In this document: positions 1 to 5,615 of the stretch, one piece after another
How positions within the stretch are numbered: the stretch's first letter is position 1
How the letters are laid out: the number at the start of each line of letters is the position of its first letter
Assembly: GCA_937952085.1 (NCBI GenBank)
Contig: CALFYQ010000079.1
Coordinates: 1 to 5,947, forward strand
Direction: 5' to 3'
DNA from: an uncultured Paracoccaceae bacterium
GTDB taxonomy: Bacteria; Pseudomonadota; Alphaproteobacteria; Rhodobacterales; Rhodobacteraceae
Length of the DNA: 5,947 nt
The notes under the pieces: generated by a model
Told to the model about the DNA's origin: nothing
The model's database searches: none
The model's input: only the letters and a program-made list of their open reading frames with translations
Made by a program: the position numbers and the translations under genes

Positions 1-614
1 GGCTCGAGTTCCTCCGCACCATTCCGGGCTCGCTCGGCGGCGCCGCGGCGATGAACGCGGGCTGCTATGGCGCCTACATGGCCGACGTCTTCGAAAGCGC
101 CGAGGCTGTGACGCGGGCGGGGCGCGCGATCACGCTCTCGCCCGCGGAAATGGGCTTCGCCTACCGTTCCTCCGAGGCGCCGGAAGGGACGATCCTCACC
201 GCGATCACCCTTCGCGGCCGGCCCGATGCGCCGGACGCGATCCGCGCCCGGATGGCGGAGGCGCTGGAGAGGCGCGCAGCCTCCCAGCCGGTGAAGGACC
301 GCACCGCCGGCTCCACCTTCCGCAACCCGGCCGGCTTTTCCTCCACCGGCCGAGGCGATCACGGGCAGGAGCTGATGGCCTGGCGGCTGATCGACGAGGC
401 CGGTTGCCGCGGCCTCCGGATCGGCGGCGCGGTGATGAATGAGAAGCACTCCAACTTTCTCACCAACGCGGGCGGCGCAACCGCATCGGATCTCGAAAAA
501 CTCGGCGAAGAAGTGCGGAGAAGGGTTCTCAAATCGTCCGGGCTGCTGCTAGAGTGGGAAATCAGGCGGATCGGTCTTCCGAACCCGCCTGGCGAGCCGG
601 AAAACCGGCCGTAA
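1..614 (+). CDS. murB: UDP-N-acetylenolpyruvoylglucosamine reductase MurB, 5'-truncated by the window edge
   Basis: MurB is the cytoplasmic FAD enzyme that reduces UDP-GlcNAc-enolpyruvate to UDP-MurNAc with NADPH, the second committed step of peptidoglycan precursor synthesis. The reading frame is open from position 3, so the gene enters from outside the window; the 203 codons seen are about two-thirds of a usual 300-residue MurB. The fragment begins in the FAD-binding signature (IPGSLGGAAAMNAGCYG). It continues with the substrate-domain motif AGSTFRNP, whose Ser (codon 312-314) matches the catalytic proton-donor serine, then GCRGLRIGGA and HSNFLTNAGGATASDL. The terminal LLEWEIRRIG carries the Glu (codon 558-560) that matches the catalytic Glu of the family. 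The HSNFLTN-GGATA pattern fits the shorter type II MurB. It ends with TAA at 612-614, 44 nt before ddl. Nothing suggests damage. The identification is from remembered family motifs and is very secure. Confidence 0.97.
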   Translation, partial: LEFLRTIPGSLGGAAAMNAGCYGAYMADVFESAEAVTRAGRAITLSPAEMGFAYRSSEAPEGTILTAITLRGRPDAPDAIRARMAEALERRAASQPVKDRTAGSTFRNPAGFSSTGRGDHGQELMAWRLIDEAGCRGLRIGGAVMNEKHSNFLTNAGGATASDLEKLGEEVRRRVLKSSGLLLEWEIRRIGLPNPPGEPENRP

Positions 615-645
615 ACAAAAGGTTAAAGCCCCGGCCAAACGGGGC
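596..645 (+). other. Two tandem hairpins at the murB-ddl junction
   Basis: The first inverted repeat, GCCGG-AAAA-CCGGC (596-609), covers the last murB codons just before its stop. The second, GCCCCG-GCCAAA-CGGGGC (628-645), is a perfect 6-bp stem with a 6-nt loop that ends 13 nt before the ddl ATG, next to its weak ribosome binding site (GAGG at 650-653). Neither is followed by a T-run, so they do not look like classic intrinsic terminators. They could stabilise the mRNA, pause RNA polymerase, or modulate ddl translation. The repeats are seen directly; any function is inference, and short GC stems arise easily in DNA of this composition. Confidence 0.4.
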
Positions 646-658
646 GGACGAGGCGCGG

Positions 659-1573
659 ATGTCGAGCAGGACGACGCGCGTGGCGGTGCTGATGGGCGGC
701 CGGTCGGCCGAGCGCGAGGTCTCACTCGTCTCGGGCGCCGAATGCGCAAAGGCGCTGCGCGCCGCAGGATTCGAAGTGGTGGAGATCGACGCGGGGAAGG
801 ACCTCGCGGCGCGGCTCGTCGCGGCGGCGCCCGACGTCGTCTTCAACGCCCTTCACGGCCGCTGGGGCGAGGATGGCTGCGTCCAGGGCCTCCTCGAGAC
901 CATGGGCCTCCCCTACACCCATTCGGGCGTCCTCGCCTCGGCCCTCGCCATGGACAAGATGCGCGCGAAGGAGGTCTTCGCCGCGCGCGGCGTGCCGGTG
1001 ATGCCCGGACGCCTCGTCTGCCGCGCCGAGGTGGAGGGAAGCCACCCGATGGAGCCGCCCTATGTGGTGAAGCCCTACAACGAGGGCTCCTCCGTCGGCG
1101 TCTACATCGTGCAGAGCGGCGCCAATGGCCCGGCCAGGCTCGCGGCCGACGCGCCGGACGTGCTGATGGTCGAGAAATACGCGCCGGGGCGGGAGATGAC
1201 CGTCGCCGTGATGGGCGATCGGGCGCTCACCGTCACCGACATCGTCTCGGCGACGGGCTGGTACGACTACCACGCCAAATACGCCGCCGGCGGCTCCCGG
1301 CACATCATCCCGGCCGACCTGCCGGCGGATGTCTTCGAGGCCTGCCTCGCGCACGGGCTCGCCTGCCACCAGGCGCTCGGCTGCCGCGGCGTCTCGCGGG
1401 TCGATCTCCGCTGGGACGAAACGAAGGGCGTCGGCGGGCTGGCGGTGCTCGAACTCAACACCCAGCCCGGCATGACGCCGACTTCGCTCGTCCCCGAGCA
1501 GGCGGCGCATCACGGGATCGACTTCCCCGCGCTCTGCACGTGGATCGTGGAGGACGCCTCATGCGGGCGCTGA
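659..1573 (+). CDS. ddl: D-alanine--D-alanine ligase (DdlB type)
   Basis: Ddl is a cytoplasmic ATP-grasp ligase that joins two D-alanines through a D-alanyl phosphate, supplying the dipeptide that MurF adds to the peptidoglycan precursor. The product is 304 residues, the usual Ddl length. Compared with E. coli DdlB from memory, the N-terminal substrate motif GGRSAEREVSL carries Glu18. NALHGRWGEDG (63-73) and the PYVVKPYNEGSSVG stretch (134-147) hold the ATP-binding Lys138 and Ser144. YDYHAKY (202-208) is the omega loop, RVDLRWD (247-253) supplies Arg247 and Asp249, and ELNTQPGMTPTSLVP (265-279) supplies the Mg-binding Glu265 and Asn267 and Ser276. All expected active-site residues are present. 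The ATG at 659 is chosen because the protein then starts a few residues before the first beta strand; the in-frame ATG at 554 lies inside murB and would add a 35-residue tail foreign to the family. The ribosome binding site (GAGG, 650-653) is modest. The 3' end overlaps ftsQ by 13 nt. Confidence 0.97.
   Translation: MSSRTTRVAVLMGGRSAEREVSLVSGAECAKALRAAGFEVVEIDAGKDLAARLVAAAPDVVFNALHGRWGEDGCVQGLLETMGLPYTHSGVLASALAMDKMRAKEVFAARGVPVMPGRLVCRAEVEGSHPMEPPYVVKPYNEGSSVGVYIVQSGANGPARLAADAPDVLMVEKYAPGREMTVAVMGDRALTVTDIVSATGWYDYHAKYAAGGSRHIIPADLPADVFEACLAHGLACHQALGCRGVSRVDLRWDETKGVGGLAVLELNTQPGMTPTSLVPEQAAHHGIDFPALCTWIVEDASCGR
1549..1553 (+). promoter_or_regulatory. Ribosome binding site for ftsQ
   Basis: GGAGG lies 7 nt before the ATG at 1561, inside the last codons of ddl. 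It is a full Shine-Dalgarno core at good spacing. It fixes the ftsQ start within the ddl 3' end and supports coupled translation of the two genes. Confidence 0.75.
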
Positions 1574-2445
1574 AGCGGCCCTTCGAGGGGCGGGATCCGG
1601 CTCCCTCCCGCCTCGCCTTCCGGCTGAAGCGGCTCTGGCGGAGCGAGGGCTTCCGCCGCACCGTCGCGATGCGGGCTCCGGCGGCGCTGGCGCTCGGCAT
1701 CTGCGTCTGGGTCGGCGCGCAGCCGGAGCTTCGCGCGCAGGGCGCGGATCTCTGGCGCGCCGCGGTCGCCAAGATCGCCGAGCGCCCGGAATTCGCCATT
1801 CGCCGGATCGAGGTGCGCGGCGCCGCGCCCGGCGTGACGCGGGAGATCGAGGCGGCGCTCGCCCCCTGGCGCGGCGCCTCCTCGCTCGCCGCCGACGCCG
1901 GCGCGATCCGCGACGCGACGCTGGCGATCGGCTGGGTGGAGCGCGCCACGGTGCGCCTCTCCGCCCCCGAAACCCTCATCGTCCAGGTGCGGGAGCGGCG
2001 GCCCGCGCTCCTCTGGCGGCATGACGGCGCGCTTCGGCTGATCGACGCCGGCGGCGCCGTGCTCGCCGAGGTCGCTGCGCGGGGCGAATGGCCGGAAATG
2101 CCGCTCGTCGCCGGCGCCGGGGCCGACGCGGCGGCTGGCGAGGCGCTTCGCATCTTCGCCGCCGCGGCGGGGCTCGGCCCCCGCATTCGCGGCCTCGTCC
2201 GCGTCGGCGAACGGCGCTGGGACGTGATCCTGCATCAAGGCCCGACCGTCATGCTCCCGGCGGCGGGCGCGGTGGACGCGATGGGCTATCTCGCCGCGCT
2301 CGACGCCGGCGAGGCGGCGACGCGCCGCGAAGTCGCAACGATCGATCTCCGCCTCGCCGGGCGGCCGACCATCCGCCTCACGCCCGAGGCGGCCGAGGCG
2401 CGGGCCAGGGCGAAGGCGCCGAAAAAGCCGGGAACCAACGCATGA
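1561..2445 (+). CDS. ftsQ: Cell division protein FtsQ
   Basis: FtsQ is a bitopic inner-membrane divisome protein that links early cytoplasmic components (FtsA/FtsZ) with late periplasmic synthases, in other bacteria through an FtsQ-FtsL-FtsB complex. The 294-residue product has the expected layout. A basic cytoplasmic tail (1-37, with RDPAPSRLAFRLKRLW resembling Rhodobacterales FtsQ) is followed by one hydrophobic segment at about 38-54. A POTRA domain spans about 78-146 (FAIRRIEVRGAAPGV ... GWVERATVRLSAPETLIVQVRERRP). The beta domain follows, with ALLWRHDGALRLIDAGGAVLAE (149-170), RGLVRVGERRWDVIL (210-224) and IDLRLAGRPTIRL near 261-273. The last 15 residues are a charged Ala/Lys tail. The ATG at 1561 is preferred because of the GGAGG upstream and because it yields a normal N-terminus; the frame is open much further upstream only because of high GC. 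The gene overlaps ddl by 13 nt and ftsA by 4 nt. Confidence 0.95.
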   Translation: MRALKRPFEGRDPAPSRLAFRLKRLWRSEGFRRTVAMRAPAALALGICVWVGAQPELRAQGADLWRAAVAKIAERPEFAIRRIEVRGAAPGVTREIEAALAPWRGASSLAADAGAIRDATLAIGWVERATVRLSAPETLIVQVRERRPALLWRHDGALRLIDAGGAVLAEVAARGEWPEMPLVAGAGADAAAGEALRIFAAAAGLGPRIRGLVRVGERRWDVILHQGPTVMLPAAGAVDAMGYLAALDAGEAATRREVATIDLRLAGRPTIRLTPEAAEARARAKAPKKPGTNA

Positions 2446-3776
2446 GCACCTACCTCGCCGACATGCGCGCCATGCGCGAACGCCTCCGCGCGGCCCTCCG
2501 CCGCGGACGCATCGCGGTGCTCGATGTCGGCTCGTCGAAGACGGCCTGCCTTGTCGTCGAGGTGGATGCGGAGCGGCTGAACCAGGCGGCGCAGCGCGGC
2601 CTCGCGCATGAGGCGCACGCTGCGCTCCGCGTCGTCGGCGCCGGCGTCACCCGCTCGCGCGGCGTCCGTCTCGGCGAGATCGTCGAGATGGAGGAGGCCG
2701 AGCGCGCCATCCGCACCGCGCTCGAACGCGCGGAGAAAAGCGCCGGCGCGCGGGTCGACCAGGTGATCGCCGCCGTCTCGGGCGCGCGGCCCCGCAGCAC
2801 GGCGGGCTTCGGCGAAGTGGAGCTTGAGGCGGAGGAGACGACGGGGCGGGACATCGCCCGCGCGCTCCACGCCGCCGGCGGGCCGGAGCGGCGCGAGGGG
2901 CGGGAGATCGTCCACGCGATGCCGGTCCATTTCACGCTGGATGGCCGCACCGCCACGACCGATCCGCGCGGCATGACGGCGCGCACCCTCTCGGTCGATC
3001 TCCACGCCGTCACCGCCGACCGGACGCCGCTCCGGAACCTCGCCGCCTCGGTGCGGCGCTGCGATCTCGAGCTTGCCGGCGTCGTCATCGGTGCCTACGC
3101 CTCCGGGCTATCGGCGCTCGTAGAGGACGAGCAGAAGCTCGGCGCCGCCTGCATCGATCTCGGCGCGGGCTCGACCGATATCGGCGTGTTCCTGCGCGGC
3201 CATCTCGTTCACGCCGACAGCGCCCGGATCGGCGGAGACCATGTCACCCAGGACATCTCCGTCGGCCTCTCCATGCCGGAGGCGGAGGCGGAGCGGATCA
3301 AGACGCGCCATGGCGGCGCCGTCGCCACCGGCCTCGACGAGCGGGAGCTGATCGAGGCGCCGCATCTCGGCGAAAGCCACCCCGCCGAGCGCCGCCGCAT
3401 TTCCCGCTCCGCCCTGATCGGCGTGATCCGGCCGCGGATGGAGGAGATCCTCGAAGACGCCCGCGCCCGGCTGGACAAGGCAGGCTTCCGGCAGCTTCCC
3501 GGCCGGCGCATCGTGCTCACCGGCGGCGGCGCGCAGCTTGTCGGCATCGAGGAGGTGGCGCAGCGCATCCTCGGCCGGCAGGTGCGAATCGGCCGGCCGA
3601 TGCGGATCGCCGGCCTGCCGCAGGCGACGACGGGGCCGGATTTCTCCGCCCTTGTCGGCCTCGCGCTCCACGCGGCGCTGCCGAAGGACGAGCTCTGGGA
3701 TTTTGAGCCGGTCGCCGCCTTCGCCCCGCGTCGCCGCCTCGCCGGCGCGGTGCGCTGGTTCCGCGACAATTGGTGA
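2442..3776 (+). CDS. ftsA: Cell division protein FtsA
   Basis: FtsA is an actin-fold ATPase that anchors FtsZ protofilaments to the cytoplasmic face of the membrane and recruits later divisome proteins. The product is 444 residues, slightly longer than E. coli FtsA because about 23 residues precede the first strand. The phosphate 1 loop is IAVLDVGSSKTA (24-35). The FtsA-specific 1C (SHS2) region lies at about 108-195, including VIAAVSGARPRS and the HAMPVHFTLDG segment. Phosphate 2 is CIDLGAGSTDIGVF (237-250), and the adenosine motif is IVLTGGGAQLVGIEEVA (357-373). The extreme C-terminus, LAGAVRWFRDNW (433-444), is a short amphipathic helix typical of the FtsA membrane-targeting sequence, so the protein looks complete. 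The start overlaps the ftsQ stop as ATGA, and no clear Shine-Dalgarno is visible, so initiation probably depends on translation of ftsQ. Unlike the common order, ftsZ does not follow directly; an opgG-like gene intervenes. Confidence 0.97.
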   Translation: MSTYLADMRAMRERLRAALRRGRIAVLDVGSSKTACLVVEVDAERLNQAAQRGLAHEAHAALRVVGAGVTRSRGVRLGEIVEMEEAERAIRTALERAEKSAGARVDQVIAAVSGARPRSTAGFGEVELEAEETTGRDIARALHAAGGPERREGREIVHAMPVHFTLDGRTATTDPRGMTARTLSVDLHAVTADRTPLRNLAASVRRCDLELAGVVIGAYASGLSALVEDEQKLGAACIDLGAGSTDIGVFLRGHLVHADSARIGGDHVTQDISVGLSMPEAEAERIKTRHGGAVATGLDERELIEAPHLGESHPAERRRISRSALIGVIRPRMEEILEDARARLDKAGFRQLPGRRIVLTGGGAQLVGIEEVAQRILGRQVRIGRPMRIAGLPQATTGPDFSALVGLALHAALPKDELWDFEPVAAFAPRRRLAGAVRWFRDNW

Positions 3777-3802
3777 CGGGCGCGAATTTCCTTCGCCGCC
3801 CG
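3777..3802 (+). terminator. Hairpin immediately after ftsA, possible terminator or attenuator
   Basis: The base after the ftsA stop begins an imperfect inverted repeat. CGGGCG (3777-3782) pairs with CGCCCG (3797-3802) and CGAA (3783-3786) with TTCG (3792-3795), around a 5-nt loop TTTCC, with a single unpaired C at 3796. That gives ten base pairs. The position at the end of ddl-ftsQ-ftsA and before a gene with its own strong ribosome binding site suits a transcript boundary. No T-run follows, so it may instead only protect the 3' end of the message or terminate partially. Confidence 0.4.
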
Positions 3803-3805
3803 CTC

Positions 3806-3817
3806 GCGCCGCGGCGC
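3806..3817. repeat. Perfect 12-bp palindrome upstream of the opgG-like gene
   Basis: GCGCCGCGGCGC reads identically on both strands. It sits 54-65 nt before the start of the opgG-like gene, in the 94-nt gap after ftsA. It could be an operator, but a palindrome made only of G and C is not rare in DNA this GC-rich, so the functional case is weak. No convincing -35/-10 pair was seen in this gap. Confidence 0.3.
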
Positions 3818-3860
3818 ATTCCTCACTAGATCGTGCGCCAGCGATGCGCGCGAACCGACC

Positions 3861-3868
3861 GGAGGGGG
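3861..3868 (+). promoter_or_regulatory. Strong ribosome binding site that fixes the opgG-like start
   Basis: GGAGGGGG ends 2 nt before the ATG at 3871, with the GGAGG core 5 nt from it. It lies inside the reading frame that would be read from the alternative ATG at 3844, and it argues for 3871 as the true start. It is the strongest Shine-Dalgarno seen in the window. Confidence 0.75.
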
Positions 3869-3870
3869 AC

Positions 3871-5472
3871 ATGGGGCCGAGCAGACGGACGCTTCTGCAG
3901 GGGGCGGCGTTTCTCGCCGGATACGGGCTTACGCCGGCGGCGCTCCGGGCGCAGCCGGTATCGGGGGAAGGGCGGGCCTTCTCCTTCGCCTCGCTGCTCG
4001 CGCGGGCCGAGGCGATGGCGCGCGCGCCCTACCAGCCGCCCTATCGGCCGATGCCCGACGTCGTCGCCCGGATCGACTATGTCGAGCACGGCAAGCTGAA
4101 GTTCCGCCCCGAGCGCGCCCTCTTCTCCGGCGAGACGGAGGGGACGCACGCCGCCTATCCGCTCGAATTCTTCCATCTCGGCCAGTATTTCGCCAAGCGG
4201 GTGAAGATGCACGTGGTCGAGGGCGGCCGCGCCTGGGAAATCCCCTACGACCCGACCAAGTTCGAGATGCCGTCGGACAGCCCCGCCAAGGCGTTGCCGC
4301 CGGACGCCGGCTATGCCGGCTTCCGCCTCCAGGAATGGCACGAGGCGGAGGACTGGCGGACGCAGGACTGGGTCGCGTTCCTCGGCGCCTCCTATTTCCG
4401 CGCGATCGGCGGGGCGGGGCAATACGGGCTTTCGGCCCGCGGCGTCGCCATCGACGCCGCCGTCGCCGGGGCCAGCGAGGAATTCCCGGACTTCACCGAA
4501 TTCTACATCGAGGAGGGGCTGACGCCGGAGGCCCCCGTCCTCGTCTCCGCGCTGCTCGACGGGCCGAGCCTTTCGGGCGCGTTCCGCTTCCACCTGACGC
4601 GCGGACTGGACCGCGACGCCGGCGTCTTGATGGAGGTCGAAGCGTCGCTGTTCATGCGGCGGGCGGTCTCCCGCCTTGGCCTGGCGCCGCTCACCTCGAT
4701 GTTCTGGTACGGCGAATATGGCCGGGAGCGGATGAGCGACTGGCGCCCCGAGATCCATGATTCCGATGGGCTCGCGCTCTGGACCGGGTCGGGAGAGCGC
4801 ATCTGGCGGCCGCTCAACAACCCGACCGCCACCCGCATCTCCGCCTTCCTCGACGAGAACCCGCGCGGCTTCGGCCTCCTTCAGCGGGACCGCAACTTCG
4901 ACCACTATCTCGACGGCGTCATGTACGACCGGAGGCCCTGCCTCTGGGTCGAGCCGGTGAAGCCCTTCGGCCGCGGCGCCGTGGAGCTTCTCGAGATCCC
5001 GACCGACGACGAGATCCACGACAATATCGGCGCCTTCTGGGTGCCGGAGGCGCCCGTCGCGCCAGGCCAGCGGCATGACCTTCACTATCGCCTCCACTGG
5101 CTGAACGACGAGCCCTATCCGGCCGAGATCATCGCCCGCTGCATCGCCACGCGGATCGGAAAGGGCGGCCAGCCGGGCCTGCCGCGGCCGGCCGACGTCT
5201 ACCGCTTCGCAGTCGAGTTCGACCGGCCCTCGGTGATGACGCGCATCCCCTACGGCGTCTTCCCCGAGGTGGTGGTGACGGCAAGTTCGGGGAGCGTTGA
5301 TCGGGTCTTTTCGGAGCCGGTGCCGAACGGAAATGTCTGGCGCGCGAACTTCGACCTCGCGCTGGCCCCCGGCCTCTCGTCAGACCTGAGGCTTTACATG
5401 AAATTGAACGACGAACCTCTTACAGAAACGTGGATTTATCAATTCAGCCCAGATCTCGCATCGTTCCGATAG
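3871..5472 (+). CDS. opgG: Osmoregulated periplasmic glucan biosynthesis protein, OpgG/OpgD (MdoG) family, Tat-exported
   Basis: OpgG/OpgD proteins are periplasmic and needed for making or trimming osmoregulated periplasmic glucans; the E. coli members have been reported to be beta-1,2-glucanases (family GH186, from memory). The 533-residue product starts with SRRTLLQGAAFLAGYGL (4-20), a twin-arginine signal with likely cleavage near residue 27. In E. coli, OpgD rather than OpgG uses Tat, so subfamily is uncertain. Family blocks follow in order: YGLSARGVAIDAA (185-197), EFPDFTEFYIEE (204-215), LGLAPLTSMFWYGE (269-282), RPEIHDSDGL (292-301), WRPLNNP (312-318), GFGLLQRDRNF (333-343), WVEP (359-362), VELLEIPTDDEIHDNIGAFW (371-390) and PLTETWIYQF (516-525). 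Asp297 and Asp384 align, by my recollection, with the catalytic pair of the E. coli enzymes (OpgG Asp273/Asp361). The start at 3871 has GGAGG and puts the signal peptide at the N-terminus; 3844 is an alternative. The gene sits between ftsA and ftsZ with no opgH beside it in this window. Its last 24 codons are unusually AT-rich. Confidence 0.93.
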   Translation: MGPSRRTLLQGAAFLAGYGLTPAALRAQPVSGEGRAFSFASLLARAEAMARAPYQPPYRPMPDVVARIDYVEHGKLKFRPERALFSGETEGTHAAYPLEFFHLGQYFAKRVKMHVVEGGRAWEIPYDPTKFEMPSDSPAKALPPDAGYAGFRLQEWHEAEDWRTQDWVAFLGASYFRAIGGAGQYGLSARGVAIDAAVAGASEEFPDFTEFYIEEGLTPEAPVLVSALLDGPSLSGAFRFHLTRGLDRDAGVLMEVEASLFMRRAVSRLGLAPLTSMFWYGEYGRERMSDWRPEIHDSDGLALWTGSGERIWRPLNNPTATRISAFLDENPRGFGLLQRDRNFDHYLDGVMYDRRPCLWVEPVKPFGRGAVELLEIPTDDEIHDNIGAFWVPEAPVAPGQRHDLHYRLHWLNDEPYPAEIIARCIATRIGKGGQPGLPRPADVYRFAVEFDRPSVMTRIPYGVFPEVVVTASSGSVDRVFSEPVPNGNVWRANFDLALAPGLSSDLRLYMKLNDEPLTETWIYQFSPDLASFR

Positions 5473-5615
5473 GCCGCAAGGCGCCGCGAAAAGCGAAAAA
5501 CTTGAGGGTAATTCGCATCGACAACGGAATCCCCTTGAGATAACTTCGCAAAATAACGCCTCAGAGCAGAGAACGAAGGCGTGGTCGCAGCAACGGCAAC
5601 ATACAGGCGAAACAC
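5473..5615 (+). promoter_or_regulatory. AT-rich upstream region of ftsZ, probable promoter and control region
   Basis: This 143-nt gap is about 53% GC by hand count, well below its neighbours. It is the longest non-coding stretch here and directly precedes ftsZ, so an ftsZ promoter is likely. No consensus promoter stands out. The best pair I see is TCGACA (5518-5523), 17 nt, TAACTT (5541-5546), which is weak in the -10. Other visible elements are a GANTC methylation-type site, GAATC (5527-5531), and an inverted repeat ACGCCT (5556-5561) / AGGCGT (5577-5582). Two TTGAG motifs also occur (5502-5506 and 5535-5539). A weak ribosome binding site AGGCGA (5605-5610) ends 5 nt before the ftsZ ATG. 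There is no CtrA-like TTAA-N7-TTAA site. Confidence 0.5.
5556..5582 (+). repeat. Inverted repeat in the ftsZ leader
   Basis: ACGCCT (5556-5561) and AGGCGT (5577-5582) are exact reverse complements separated by 15 nt, ending 33 nt before the ftsZ ATG. It could be an operator for a dimeric regulator or a weak hairpin in the 5' untranslated region. The spacer contains the short tandem CAGAGCAGAGA. The repeat is seen directly; function is speculative. Confidence 0.35.

Noticed and set aside
554..658. Upstream in-frame ATG for ddl at 554
   Set aside because: It would add 35 residues with no family similarity and place the start well inside murB. The ATG at 659 gives the normal Ddl N-terminus.
722..1513. 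263-codon minus-strand open frame opposite ddl
   Set aside because: It is a low-complexity Arg/His/Asp/Gly-rich translation antisense to a secure Ddl with all active-site residues. I treat it as a composition shadow.
3538..3870. Extended N-terminus for the opgG-like gene (ATGs at 3538 and 3844)
   Set aside because: The extension would run through the ftsA 3' end and bury the twin-arginine signal peptide. The ATG at 3871 has GGAGG at ideal spacing. The 3844 start, adding nine residues, cannot be wholly excluded.
3826..5097. 423-codon open frame on the minus strand opposite the opgG-like gene
   Set aside because: Its translation is dominated by Arg, Ala, Gly, Glu and Asp with no recognisable family motif, and it lies antisense to a gene with clear conserved blocks. 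Long antisense frames are expected in DNA of this GC content.
5473..5500. Possible terminator after the opgG-like gene
   Set aside because: Only a 3-bp stem with a GCAA loop (GCC 5473-5475, GGC 5480-5482) and a short A-rich stretch are visible; there is no T-run and the stem is too weak to call.
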